In this document: piece after piece, positions 24,549 through 33,737 of the stretch
How the letters are laid out: every line of letters begins with the position of its first letter
Numbering within the stretch: the stretch's first letter is position 1
NCBI GenBank assembly: GCA_019423795.1
Contig: JAHZAT010000041.1
Span: 8,650-72,649 of the forward strand
Reading direction: 5' to 3'
Length of the DNA: 64,000 bases
Origin: Clostridiales bacterium
Lineage (GTDB): Bacteria; Bacillota; Clostridia; Lachnospirales; Lachnospiraceae
Notes under the pieces: model-generated
What the model was told of the DNA's origin: nothing
Databases searched by the model: none
Seen by the model: only the letters and a program-made list of their open reading frames with translations
Program-made: the position numbers and the translations under genes

Positions 24549-26639
24549 ATGAAAAAAGAAGGAAGAATATTTGATGTTCTGCAGAGAGTTGGACGTGCAT
24601 TTATGCTTCCAATTGCCATTCTGCCGGTCGCAGGACTTTTACTTGGAATTGGACAATCATTTACGAATGAAACAATGCTTCGAACGTACCATCTGATTAA
24701 GATCATGGGTCCGGGGACAGTTTTGTATGGAATTTTTAAAGTGGGAGGCGATTGTGGAAGTATCATTTTTGACAATCTTGCACTAATATTTGCAATGGGA
24801 GTTTCTATAGGAATGGCGAAGGCAGAGAAAGCTGTAGCAGCATTATCCGGGGTATTGTCTTTTTTTGTGATGCATGAAGCAATTTCATCCATGTTGTCTT
24901 TATATGGTGATACTTATACGATGCATACGGGAGCAACTGACCAGATTCTTGGAATTACATCATTGCAGTTAGGTGTATTTGGTGGAATTATTGTTGGTCT
25001 TGGGGTTGGATATCTGCATAATCGACTTTATAAAATAAAACTTCCAGAAGTTTTGTCTTTTTTTGGCGGGACGAGAGCTGTACCAATCATTTGTACCATT
25101 GTATATGTTGGAGTAGGAATTTTAATGTTCTTTATCTGGCCGCCGATTCAGGGATTAATGTATTCGCTCGGAGGAATTGTGAAAGCCTCTGGATACTTTG
25201 GAACTTTTATTTACGGAGTGCTGGAACGTGCATTGATTCCATTTGGACTGCATCATGTATTTTATCTTCCGTTCTGGCAGACATCACTTGGTGGAACGAT
25301 GGAAGTGGCAGGGAAGATGGTTGATGGAGCACAGAATATCTTTTTTGCTCAGTTGGCAGATCCTGCAACCACACATTTTAATGTAGAAGCGACAAGATTT
25401 ATGGCAGGAAAGTTTCCACTAATGATCTTTGGACTGCCAGGAGCAGCACTTGCAATTTATCGTTGTGCAAGACCTGAACAAAGAAAAGTTGTCGGTGGGC
25501 TTATGATTTCTGCTGCATTAACATCAATGCTTACAGGAATTACAGAACCATTGGAATTTACATTTCTGTTTATCGCTCCTGGATTATATGCAATTCATTG
25601 TATTTTTGCGGGATTTGCATATATGATGATGCATGTACTGAAAATTACAGTGGGATTAACATTTTCAGGAGGCCTTATTGATCTGTTCTTTTTTGGAATC
25701 TTGCAAGGACAGGGAAAGACAAACTGGATGATGGTAATTCCACTTGGGATTATCTATTTTATTGTATATTATTTTTTGTTCCATTTTCTGATCCTGAAAT
25801 TTGATATTAAGACACCGGGAAGAGAAGAAGAAACAACAATAGAATTTGAAGAGGAGTCTGAATATGAATACAGAGAAGATTTCTCAGAAGAATTATTAGC
25901 GAAAATTGCAGCTGGCCTTGGGGGCAAAAAGAATATTGGAGATATTGACTGTTGTGTTACAAGACTTCGGTGTGGACTTAAGGATATAAGTCTGGTAGAT
26001 GATGCTATGATCAGAGAAACGGGATCAAGGGGAATTCTGAAACGAGGTAACAGTATTCAGATTATCTATGGTCCACATGTAACAGTGTTGAAATCAGAAT
26101 TTGAAGATTACTTAAGAACTAGACGTGCAAAGAAAGAAATCAAACAGTTACTAAAGGAAAATGTACATTCCGAGGAAGAAACGAAACAGGAAATCATTGC
26201 CTGTCCGATCAAAGGAAAAGTGATCGAGTTAGAAGAAGTTGGAGATGAAGCATTTTCTGGAGGAATGTTAGGAGAAGGATTTGCAGTTGTTCCAGAAGAA
26301 GGAAAATTATATGCACCAGTAGATGGCATTATTGCGGCTGTATTCCGCACCAAGCATGCACTTGCTATGGAGTCAAAGGAAGGTGCAGAAGTTCTCATTC
26401 ATCTAGGCCTTGATACCGTCAAACGAAATGGAAAAGGTTTTTATATGAAGGTAGAAGCCGGACAGAAAGTGAAAAAAGGAGAACTTATTTGTGAGTTTGA
26501 TTTAGAAGATATAAAAGCAGATGGATATGTTATGACAACTCCAGTCGTTATAAGTAATAATGCAGAATATGCAAGCATTGCATTAAATCATATCGGAGAG
26601 TGTAATGTAGGGGAAGAAATTTTAACTATCTACAAATAG
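24549..26639 (+). CDS. PTS N-acetylglucosamine/glucose-type transporter EIICBA
   Basis: The 696-residue fused PTS transporter is close to E. coli NagE in layout. EIIC (about 1-430) contains GRAFMLPIAILPVAGLLL, KLPEVLSFFGG and the TGITEPLEFTF signature. EIIB (about 450-530) has the phosphocysteine C469 in CVTRLR, preceded by an extra Cys. EIIA (about 555-696) has H603 and the phosphorylated H618 in IHLGLDTV. The TPGRE motif at the EIIC/EIIB junction also matches NagE. It directly follows manA; GlcNAc or glucose is the likely substrate. A 21-bp stem terminator follows. Confidence 0.92.
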   Translation: MKKEGRIFDVLQRVGRAFMLPIAILPVAGLLLGIGQSFTNETMLRTYHLIKIMGPGTVLYGIFKVGGDCGSIIFDNLALIFAMGVSIGMAKAEKAVAALSGVLSFFVMHEAISSMLSLYGDTYTMHTGATDQILGITSLQLGVFGGIIVGLGVGYLHNRLYKIKLPEVLSFFGGTRAVPIICTIVYVGVGILMFFIWPPIQGLMYSLGGIVKASGYFGTFIYGVLERALIPFGLHHVFYLPFWQTSLGGTMEVAGKMVDGAQNIFFAQLADPATTHFNVEATRFMAGKFPLMIFGLPGAALAIYRCARPEQRKVVGGLMISAALTSMLTGITEPLEFTFLFIAPGLYAIHCIFAGFAYMMMHVLKITVGLTFSGGLIDLFFFGILQGQGKTNWMMVIPLGIIYFIVYYFLFHFLILKFDIKTPGREEETTIEFEEESEYEYREDFSEELLAKIAAGLGGKKNIGDIDCCVTRLRCGLKDISLVDDAMIRETGSRGILKRGNSIQIIYGPHVTVLKSEFEDYLRTRRAKKEIKQLLKENVHSEEETKQEIIACPIKGKVIELEEVGDEAFSGGMLGEGFAVVPEEGKLYAPVDGIIAAVFRTKHALAMESKEGAEVLIHLGLDTVKRNGKGFYMKVEAGQKVKKGELICEFDLEDIKADGYVMTTPVVISNNAEYASIALNHIGECNVGEEILTIYK

Positions 26640-26678
26640 GTAACTATAAAATTAAATATAGATACAATTCTTAAACTT

Positions 26679-26737
26679 AAAAAGAAGGGATGTTATTTAT
26701 GATCGATATTAGATTATAAATAACATCCCTTCTTTTT
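26679..26737 (+). terminator. Strong intrinsic terminator
   Basis: A 21-bp perfect stem (26679-26699 with 26717-26737) ends in five Ts. It closes the sugar block after EIICBA. Confidence 0.93.
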
Positions 26738-26850
26738 GTTTGCATGCGAAAAATAGTAGAAATAAAAAATTTTAAATCAATATAATCGACATAATGTTAC
26801 AAAAATCAATAAAATATTACAATAATATTACGAAATAATAATGAAAAGTA

Positions 26851-26878
26851 TTGACATACTATCTATAAGTGCTATAAT
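26851..26878 (+). promoter_or_regulatory. Promoter of the NlpC/P60 gene
   Basis: A perfect TTGACA (26851-26856) and perfect TATAAT (26873-26878) are 16 bases apart, followed by AAAGGAGG before the gene. Confidence 0.8.
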
Positions 26879-26927
26879 ACACACATACTCGAGTTAACAA
26901 AATTGTAACATTTAAAGGAGGAACATT

Positions 26928-28001
26928 ATGATAACGAGGAAAATGAGACTATCGATGGCGATGCTTACGATTGTAGCAAGTATGTTAACGACAGGAAATA
27001 TAAAAGCAGATGAGAAAAATACGACAAAAGAAACCAATACAATAACAAACAGCAAGTATGCGAATAAGGCAGTTGCAGATATTTATTCTACAACGACATT
27101 GAATGTTCGAAAAAAAGGAAGTACAAATGCGAAGATCTTAGGAAAAATGAAAAAAGGGAATATTGCAACCGTGTTAAAGAGAGGATCAGAATGGTCAAAA
27201 GTAAGATCAGGAAATGTTACAGGGTATGTAAAAAATCAGTATCTTGTTTTTGGAGATGAAATTGAGAATTTTGCGAAACAAAATGTGAAGAAAATAGCCA
27301 AAGTTCAGGCAGAAACATTAAGAGTTCGCAAGAATGCGTCTACGGAATCGAAGATTATTGCATTGGCATCTAAAGATGATAAATTAAAAGTTAAGAAGCA
27401 GAACGGTGATTGGGCAAAAGTCAAAGTTGATGGTAAAACAGGATATGTCTCAAAAGATTATGCAAAAGTAACATACTCTTTTGGAAAAGCAAAATCCATG
27501 AAACAGATTCAGGCGGCGGAAAAAGCAAAGGAACAAGCAAAACATGCAACCAAAACAAGAGATGAAACTGCAAAAACAAGTTTTGCACAGACAACAAAGA
27601 AAGCTTCTGTATCATACAGCAGCTCGTCAGTGACAGGAAGTAGAATGGCAAGTTATGCACAACAGTTTGTTGGAAATCCATATCGTTATGGAGGAAACAG
27701 TTTAACAAGGGGAATTGACTGCTCTGGATTTACACAGCAGATCATGGCAAAATTTGGATACAGCATCAGTCGTACAAGCAGTTCTCAGGCAGGGGATGGA
27801 AGAGCAGTATCTACAAGCAACTTAAGAGCTGGGGATTTAGTGTTTTACGGAGATGGTGGAAGTATCAATCATGTGGCACTTTATATCGGTGGTGGTCAGG
27901 TGGTACATGCAAGTAATTCTGCACCATATCCAAGAGGTGGAATTAAGATTTCAAATGTAAATTACAGAACACCAATCTGTGCGAGACGTATCATAGGATA
28001 G
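26928..28001 (+). CDS. Secreted SH3-domain NlpC/P60 peptidoglycan endopeptidase
   Basis: This is a cell-wall hydrolase cleaving stem peptides. The 357-residue protein has a signal peptide (cleavage near A27), two bacterial SH3 domains (about 48-105 and 125-178, with LNVRKKGS, LRVRKNAS and two TGYV blocks), a Lys/Ala/Thr/Ser linker, and a C-terminal NlpC/P60 domain (about 238-357). The catalytic Cys is C265 in GIDCSGF; His residues follow in INHVALYIG and VVHASN. It is a stand-alone gene with a strong promoter and its own terminator, likely used in wall turnover or daughter-cell separation. Confidence 0.93.
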   Translation: MITRKMRLSMAMLTIVASMLTTGNIKADEKNTTKETNTITNSKYANKAVADIYSTTTLNVRKKGSTNAKILGKMKKGNIATVLKRGSEWSKVRSGNVTGYVKNQYLVFGDEIENFAKQNVKKIAKVQAETLRVRKNASTESKIIALASKDDKLKVKKQNGDWAKVKVDGKTGYVSKDYAKVTYSFGKAKSMKQIQAAEKAKEQAKHATKTRDETAKTSFAQTTKKASVSYSSSSVTGSRMASYAQQFVGNPYRYGGNSLTRGIDCSGFTQQIMAKFGYSISRTSSSQAGDGRAVSTSNLRAGDLVFYGDGGSINHVALYIGGGQVVHASNSAPYPRGGIKISNVNYRTPICARRIIG

Positions 28002-28035
28002 AAAAAGAACTACGAATATTGTTTGTATATGAAAA

Positions 28036-28086
28036 GAGCGCAGGAGAGCAATTCATGTCGGATCGGTCTTCTGTGTTCCTTTTTTT
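28036..28086 (+). terminator. Intrinsic terminator
   Basis: GAGCGCAGGAGA (28036-28047) pairs over 12 bp, with several G-T pairs, with TCTTCTGTGTTC (28067-28078). Eight Ts follow closely. Confidence 0.75.
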
Positions 28087-28119
28087 ATATATTTGGTATG
28101 AAAATAAAAAATTAAAGTT

Positions 28120-28154
28120 CTGATGTTGACAGAAGAACATCAGATTTATAAAAT
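28120..28154 (+). promoter_or_regulatory. MATE gene promoter with operator-like inverted repeat
   Basis: A perfect TTGACA (28126-28131) and TAAAAT (28149-28154) are 17 bases apart. The 8-bp perfect repeat CTGATGTT/AACATCAG (28120-28127, 28136-28143) straddles the -35. This arrangement suits a repressor; no regulator gene is adjacent. Confidence 0.7.
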
Positions 28155-28213
28155 GAAAAAGGTATATTTTTGGTTAGGAAAATAAAGACAGAAAAGAGAT
28201 GTAGAAAGAAAGC

Positions 28214-29551
28214 ATGAAAGAAAGACGTTTCACAAACAAAAAGCTGATCGCTCTTATGTTACCATTGGCAGTAGATCAGCTTTTAAATTCATTTATGGGT
28301 ACGGTAGATACTCTTGTGGTCAGTAACTTAGGATCGGCAGCAATTTCAGCGGTCAGTTTAGTGGACTCCATCAATATTTTGGTTGTTCAGGCATTTTTTG
28401 CATTGGCTTCTGGTGGTACGGTTGTTTGTTCACATTATCTTGGGTGTGAGAAAAAGGAGAGGGCAACGAATGCAGCCAGACAGTTAGTGTTTATTACATT
28501 CGCCATGTCACTGATCATTGCAATTGCATGTCATTTATTCAGCAGTCAGATTCTTGGTGTGATCTTTGGTCAGGTGGAACCAGCAGTCATGGAGAATGCA
28601 AAGAAGTATTTCTTTTTTTCTGCAATGTCCTATCCATTTATTGCATTGTATGATGACGGAGCCTGCATTTTAAGAGCACAGGAGAACAGTAAACTTCCAA
28701 TGCAGATTTCATTTATTGCAAATGGAATTAATGTCGTATTGAATCTAGTGTTTGTATGGATTTTCCATTTTGGAGTAGCAGGATCTTCTGCAGCAACAAT
28801 GATCGCCAGAGCATTTGCAATGATCGCAGTACTTTATAAATTAAGAAGCCCAAATATGAAAGTGCAGCTTAGAGATTATTTTTCGATTCGTCCGGAATGG
28901 AAAGAAATCAAGCGTATTTTACATATCGGGGTACCATCAGGAATTGAAAATGGAATGTTCCAGTTTGGAAAACTTGCAATTCAATCAACAGTATCTTTAA
29001 TGGGAACGGCGGCAATCGCAGCACAGGGAATGACGAATATCATCGAGAACTTAAATGGAATCATGTCGATTGGAATGGGAATTGGCTTGATGACAGTTGT
29101 TGGAGAATGCCTTGGTGCAGGAGAGAAGGAAGAGGCTGCATATTATATAAAGAAGATTTCTATTGCAGCAGAAGTAGTGTTGATCATTACGTGTTTATTA
29201 ATGTTTGGACTTACTTACCCGATCACTTATTTTGGAGGAATGGAGCCAGAGAGTGCTAAACTTTGCATCTTCATGGTAACATGCATTACGATCGTAAAAC
29301 CAATTGTATGGATCATGGCTTTTATTCCACCATATGGGTTCAGAGCTGCAGGAGATGTGAAGTTTACGATGACGACATCCATGTTATGTATGTGGCTTTG
29401 CAGAGTTGTACTTGCAATGGTACTTGCAAGAGTGTTCCATATGGGACCAATCGCAGTGTGGATCGGAATGTTTACGGACTGGACGATTCGTGCAATTATT
29501 TATACAGTACGATTTAGAAATAGAAAGTGGCTTGCACATCAGGTTATCTGA
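28214..29551 (+). CDS. MATE family multidrug/toxin efflux transporter
   Basis: The 445-residue membrane protein has about 12 hydrophobic segments and MATE features: LPLAVDQLLNSFMGTVDTLVVS at the start of TM1, a repeated half beginning near IGVPSGIENGMFQFGKL, and IAAQGMTNIIENL. It likely exports small compounds by Na+ or H+ antiport; the substrate is unknown. It is a single gene with an operator-like promoter. Its stop codon lies inside a 9-bp hairpin (29534-29556) that lacks a T-run. Confidence 0.9.
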   Translation: MKERRFTNKKLIALMLPLAVDQLLNSFMGTVDTLVVSNLGSAAISAVSLVDSINILVVQAFFALASGGTVVCSHYLGCEKKERATNAARQLVFITFAMSLIIAIACHLFSSQILGVIFGQVEPAVMENAKKYFFFSAMSYPFIALYDDGACILRAQENSKLPMQISFIANGINVVLNLVFVWIFHFGVAGSSAATMIARAFAMIAVLYKLRSPNMKVQLRDYFSIRPEWKEIKRILHIGVPSGIENGMFQFGKLAIQSTVSLMGTAAIAAQGMTNIIENLNGIMSIGMGIGLMTVVGECLGAGEKEEAAYYIKKISIAAEVVLIITCLLMFGLTYPITYFGGMEPESAKLCIFMVTCITIVKPIVWIMAFIPPYGFRAAGDVKFTMTTSMLCMWLCRVVLAMVLARVFHMGPIAVWIGMFTDWTIRAIIYTVRFRNRKWLAHQVI

Positions 29552-29556
29552 TGTGC
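29534..29556 (+). other. Hairpin at the MATE stop codon
   Basis: GCACATCAG/CTGATGTGC forms a 9-bp perfect stem with a 5-base loop. No T-run follows. It could protect the mRNA 3' end. Confidence 0.5.
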
Positions 29557-29557
29557 G

Positions 29558-29586
29558 TTGCGGATCATGGTGGTTCGTGTTATACT
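29558..29586 (+). promoter_or_regulatory. Promoter of queA
   Basis: TTGCGG (29558-29563) and TATACT (29581-29586) are exactly 17 bases apart. Confidence 0.55.
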
Positions 29587-29642
29587 AAAATGTATTTGAA
29601 TATTAGAAAAATGAAGAAATATATAGAAGGGATACAGAGAAG

Positions 29643-30671
29643 ATGAAAGTATCAGATTTTACATTTGATTTACCAGAAGAACTGATCGCTCAGGATCCGC
29701 TTGAGGACAGATCAAGTTCCAGATTATTAACATTAGATAAGAATACAGGAGAGATCGGGCATGATATCTTCCATAACATTGTAAATTATTTAAAACCAGG
29801 AGATTGTCTTGTGTTAAATAATACAAAAGTAATTCCAGCAAGACTGATCGGGGCTAAAGAAGAAACAGGTGGAAAAGTTGAGGTTCTGCTTCTTAAGAGA
29901 AAACAGGACAATGTATGGGAAACACTTGTAAAACCAGGAAAGAAAGCACGTCCAGGAGCAAGAATCTCTTTTGGAGATGGGAAATTAGTTGGTGAAGTCA
30001 TTGATGTTGTTGATGAAGGAAACCGTTTGGTGAAGTTTGAATATGAGGGAATTTTTGAAGAAGTGTTAGATGAACTTGGGCAGATGCCATTACCACCATA
30101 TATTACTCATCAGTTAAAAGATAAGAACCGCTACCAGACAGTTTATGCCAAATATGATGGTTCAGCAGCAGCACCAACAGCGGGATTGCATTTTACAAAA
30201 GAATTATTGCAGCAGATCAAAGACATGGGAGTCAATATCGCATATGTGACACTTCATGTAGGACTTGGTACGTTTCGTCCTGTCAAAGTAGATGATGTCT
30301 TAGATCATCATATGCATTCTGAATTTTACAGAATCGAAGAAGATGATGCGAAACTCATCAATGAGACAAAGAAAAATGGTGGAAGAGTTATTTCTGTCGG
30401 AACAACAAGTACAAGAACATTGGAATCTGTTGCAGAAGAAGATGGGACACTCCATGCTAAGAGCGGATGGACAGACATCTTTATCTATCCAGGATATAAA
30501 TTTAAAGTAATTGATGGACTGATCACAAACTTTCATCTGCCAGAATCTACATTATTAATGTTAGTTTCTGCTCTTGCTGGAAGAGAACATATTTTAAATG
30601 CTTATAATATCGCAGTTAAAGAAAGATACAGATTCTTCTCATTTGGGGATGCTATGTTTATTCATCCATAA
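29643..30671 (+). CDS. queA: S-adenosylmethionine:tRNA ribosyltransferase-isomerase (QueA)
   Basis: QueA transfers and isomerises the ribosyl moiety of AdoMet to 7-aminomethyl-7-deazaguanine at tRNA position 34 in queuosine synthesis. The 342-residue length is standard. Family blocks are FDLPEELIAQDP, NNTKVIPARL, PPYI, YQTVYA, AAPTAGLHFT and HVGLGTFRPV, plus a TNFHLPES.LL.L block near the C-terminus. It is separated from the other queuosine genes, which are not in the window. Confidence 0.97.
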   Translation: MKVSDFTFDLPEELIAQDPLEDRSSSRLLTLDKNTGEIGHDIFHNIVNYLKPGDCLVLNNTKVIPARLIGAKEETGGKVEVLLLKRKQDNVWETLVKPGKKARPGARISFGDGKLVGEVIDVVDEGNRLVKFEYEGIFEEVLDELGQMPLPPYITHQLKDKNRYQTVYAKYDGSAAAPTAGLHFTKELLQQIKDMGVNIAYVTLHVGLGTFRPVKVDDVLDHHMHSEFYRIEEDDAKLINETKKNGGRVISVGTTSTRTLESVAEEDGTLHAKSGWTDIFIYPGYKFKVIDGLITNFHLPESTLLMLVSALAGREHILNAYNIAVKERYRFFSFGDAMFIHP

Positions 30672-30733
30672 GAAGAATTTATGATAAAATGTATTGAGGT
30701 ATTATTTTAAAGATACGAAATGGAGGAACCTTT

Positions 30734-31762
30734 ATGAAACTCGCACTGATTGGAACAGGAAAGATCATCGAAGATGCATTATTTGCAATGGAACCAGTGA
30801 AAACAATTGAGAGAACGGCAGTTTTTGCAAGACCTCACAGCAGGGATAAGGCAGAAAAACTTGCAAAACAGTATGCGATCAAAGAAGTCTACACAGACTA
30901 TGAAGAGTTATTGAAAAAGACAGAAGCTGATACTGTTTACATTGGCTTGGTCAACAGTGCCCATTATCCATATGCGAAACAGGCATTATTAGCAGGAAAA
31001 AATGTAATTCTTGAAAAACCATTTACTGGGTTTTATGAGGAAACCAAAGAACTGGCACAGATCGCAAATGAAAAGAAATTATTTATTTTTGAAGCAATTA
31101 CAGTACTTCACAATGAAGTGTTCTATGAGATGAAGAAAAACTTAAATAAACTAGGAAATATTCGTATGGCACTGTGCAATTATTCTCAGTATTCAAGCCG
31201 TTATGATGCATATTTAGAAGGAGATATCACACACTCTTTTGATCCAGCGTATTATGGCGGTTCATTATATGATATCAATGTATATAATGTTCATTATTGT
31301 GTGGGATTGTTCGGGGAACCAAAGAATGCAACTTATTATCCGAATGTTGGACCAAATGGAATCGATACATCAGGAACACTTGTGATGGAATATGATGGAT
31401 TTAGCGCAGTCTGTACTGGAAGTAAGGATTCAGACAGTCCGGGATATGTCAGCATTCAGGGCGAAAAAGGATTTATGAAGATAGATTCTAAACCGAATAT
31501 TGCTTCTGAACTGAAGACAATCTATGTCGATGAAAATGTTAAAGAGAAAGTAAAAGACGCAGCAGGAGCGATGGTTCGTGCAACAATTACAGAAGAATAT
31601 AAAGCACCAGAGCATCATCACCGTATGACACAGGAATTTACGGACTTTGCAAGAATGATCGATGAAAAAGATTATGAAACAGCGAAGGAATTCTTGGATG
31701 AGACTGTTGCGGTTGTGAAAGTACTTGAGACGGCAAGAAAGAAAGCTGGAATCGAGTTTTAA
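30734..31762 (+). CDS. Gfo/Idh/MocA family oxidoreductase (second copy)
   Basis: The 342-residue NAD(P)-dependent oxidoreductase is only distantly like the one at 10807. It starts with KLALIGTGKIIEDA (Rossmann) and keeps the ILEKPFT (EKP) catalytic-region motif. A GGSLYDINVYNVHY stretch fills the place of the family's GG.L.D.G.H block. The substrate is unknown. AATGGAGGAAC precedes the ATG. It is 22 bases from the next gene and may start an operon reaching cmk and ispH. Confidence 0.85.
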   Translation: MKLALIGTGKIIEDALFAMEPVKTIERTAVFARPHSRDKAEKLAKQYAIKEVYTDYEELLKKTEADTVYIGLVNSAHYPYAKQALLAGKNVILEKPFTGFYEETKELAQIANEKKLFIFEAITVLHNEVFYEMKKNLNKLGNIRMALCNYSQYSSRYDAYLEGDITHSFDPAYYGGSLYDINVYNVHYCVGLFGEPKNATYYPNVGPNGIDTSGTLVMEYDGFSAVCTGSKDSDSPGYVSIQGEKGFMKIDSKPNIASELKTIYVDENVKEKVKDAAGAMVRATITEEYKAPEHHHRMTQEFTDFARMIDEKDYETAKEFLDETVAVVKVLETARKKAGIEF

Positions 31763-31783
31763 TATTATAGAAGGAAGTAACCT

Positions 31784-33001
31784 ATGAAAGTAATCATTAT
31801 CGGTGGCGGTGCTGCTGGCATGCTGGCTGCATATCAGGCAGCAAAATGTGGAAACGATGTTTCTTTATACGAAAAAAATGAAAAATTAGGAAAGAAGATA
31901 TTTATCACAGGAAAAGGCCGCTGTAATGTGACAAATGCCTGTGAGGTCGAAGAATTGTTAGATCATGTCGTAACGAATAAAGAGTTTTTGTACAGTGGTT
32001 TCTATTCATTTACGAATAATGCAATGATGGAATTGTTAGAAGAGCTTGGATGCCCGCTCAAAGTAGAAAGAGGAAACCGAGTATTTCCAGTATCCGATCA
32101 TTCTTCGGATGTTATTGCAGCATTGCAGAGAGGGCTTAGAAAAGAGAATGTTGATATTTATTTAAATACAACAGTTAAAAAGATTCTGAGTGAAGACGGA
32201 ACTGTAACAGGAGTTAGATTGGCATCTGGAGACACGGTGAAGGCTGATAAAGTCATTGTTGCAACAGGAGGTATGTCCTATCAGACAACAGGATCTACGG
32301 GTGACGGGTATGATTTTGCAAGAAAAGCAGGACATAAAGTGACAAAACTTACCCCGGCACTTGTGCCATTTGAGATTAAAGAAGATTTCTGCAAACAGCT
32401 AATGGGATTGTCCTTAAGAAATGTCGCAGTGAAGATGACAGCAGATGGCAAAAAGATTTATGAAGATTTTGGAGAAATGCTTTTTACGCATTTTGGAATT
32501 AGTGGACCGGTTGTTTTAAGTGCCAGCAGTTATATCGGAAAATATCAAGGAAAAGAATTAAAATTTATGATTGACCTGAAACCGGCACTTAATAAAGACC
32601 AATTAGATCACAGAGTATTAAAAGATTTCAACAAGGCACTCAATAAAGATTTTGTAAATTCTTTGGATAATCTTTTGCCGAAAAAGCTGATACCTGTTAT
32701 CGTAGAATTATCAGGAATTCCAGAACATAAGAAAGTTAATGAGATCACGAAGAAAGAAAGAGAAACTTTGGTTTCTTTATTAAAATGTCTTGAACTTACG
32801 ATCACTGGAGTCAGAGGATTTAAAGAAGCGATCATCACACAGGGTGGAGTTAATGTGAAAGAAATAGATCCTGGAACGATGGAATCAAAGAAAGTCAAAG
32901 GATTATATTTTGCAGGAGAAGTCTTAGATCTTGATGCGGTTACAGGTGGATTTAATCTACAGATCGCATGGTCAACAGGCTATCTTGCAGGAATGAATTA
33001 G
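31784..33001 (+). CDS. NAD(P)/FAD-dependent oxidoreductase, HI0933/BaiN family
   Basis: The 405-residue flavoprotein has the FAD-binding IIGGGAAGMLAA at residues 4-15, followed by EKLGKKIFITGKGRCNVTNA-like family signature residues, and a C-terminal YFAGEVLDLDAVTGGFN that closes the FAD site. The HI0933 family includes BaiN, linked to bile-acid 7-dehydroxylation in some clostridia. Most members have no known substrate and occur widely, so a bile-acid role should not be assumed. It lies immediately upstream of cmk, a common clostridial order. Confidence 0.9.
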   Translation: MKVIIIGGGAAGMLAAYQAAKCGNDVSLYEKNEKLGKKIFITGKGRCNVTNACEVEELLDHVVTNKEFLYSGFYSFTNNAMMELLEELGCPLKVERGNRVFPVSDHSSDVIAALQRGLRKENVDIYLNTTVKKILSEDGTVTGVRLASGDTVKADKVIVATGGMSYQTTGSTGDGYDFARKAGHKVTKLTPALVPFEIKEDFCKQLMGLSLRNVAVKMTADGKKIYEDFGEMLFTHFGISGPVVLSASSYIGKYQGKELKFMIDLKPALNKDQLDHRVLKDFNKALNKDFVNSLDNLLPKKLIPVIVELSGIPEHKKVNEITKKERETLVSLLKCLELTITGVRGFKEAIITQGGVNVKEIDPGTMESKKVKGLYFAGEVLDLDAVTGGFNLQIAWSTGYLAGMN

Positions 33002-33033
33002 TATATCAAGAAGCAGATCAGGAGGAAAAGGTA

Positions 33034-33696
33034 ATGTACAGTATTGCGATTGACGGACCAGCGGGAGCAGGGAAAAGCACGATTGCAAAAACAATTGCAA
33101 AGAAACTAGAATTTATTTATGTAGACACAGGGGCGATGTATCGTGCTATGGCACTTTATTTTATCAGACACGAGATCGATCCAAAAAATGAAGAAGCAAT
33201 CAATAAAGCGTGCCCAGATATTCATGTAAGTATCAATTATGAAGATGGGGTGCAGCAAGTATTATTAAATGGGGAGAACGTAAATGGTCTGATACGCACC
33301 GAAGAAGTTGGAAATATGGCTTCTAAAACATCTGCTTATAAGACGGTTCGCGCAACACTTTTGGATCTTCAGAGAGATCTTGCCAAGACAGCCAATATCT
33401 TAATGGACGGGAGAGATATCGGAACCAATGTACTGCCAGATGCAGATTTGAAAATTTATTTAACAGCATCATCCAAAGTAAGAGCTGAGCGTCGCTACAA
33501 AGAGTTAGTAGAAAAAGGCGTGAAAGCGGATTTTAATAAGATTGAAGAAGATATCATCATCCGTGACCGTCAGGATATGGAACGAGAGATCGCACCCCTA
33601 AAACAGGCAGACGATGCAGTGCTTGTTGATTCTTCTGATATGACGATCGAAGAAGTTGTCGATGCGATCGTTGCGGAATTTGAGAAAGTAAAATAA
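33034..33696 (+). CDS. cmk: Cytidylate kinase
   Basis: CMP/dCMP kinase of nucleotide metabolism. The 220-residue protein begins with IAIDGPAGAGKST (Walker A at about residues 5-17), followed by YVDTGAMYRA and the DGRDIGTNVLPDA block. The track frame could extend into the previous gene, but the ATG at 33034 follows AGGAGGAAAAG. It sits between the BaiN-like flavoprotein and ispH-S1, the conserved cmk-ispH-rpsA order of Clostridia. Confidence 0.97.
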   Translation: MYSIAIDGPAGAGKSTIAKTIAKKLEFIYVDTGAMYRAMALYFIRHEIDPKNEEAINKACPDIHVSINYEDGVQQVLLNGENVNGLIRTEEVGNMASKTSAYKTVRATLLDLQRDLAKTANILMDGRDIGTNVLPDADLKIYLTASSKVRAERRYKELVEKGVKADFNKIEEDIIIRDRQDMEREIAPLKQADDAVLVDSSDMTIEEVVDAIVAEFEKVK

Positions 33697-33737
33697 TTGC
33701 GTTTGCAAAGGTTCATTTACAAACAGTGAGGGTAAAG

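Noticed and set aside
31784..33001. Bile-acid enzyme BaiN as a firm name for the flavoprotein
   Set aside because: The HI0933 family is widespread and the neighbours (cmk, ispH) give no bile-acid context.
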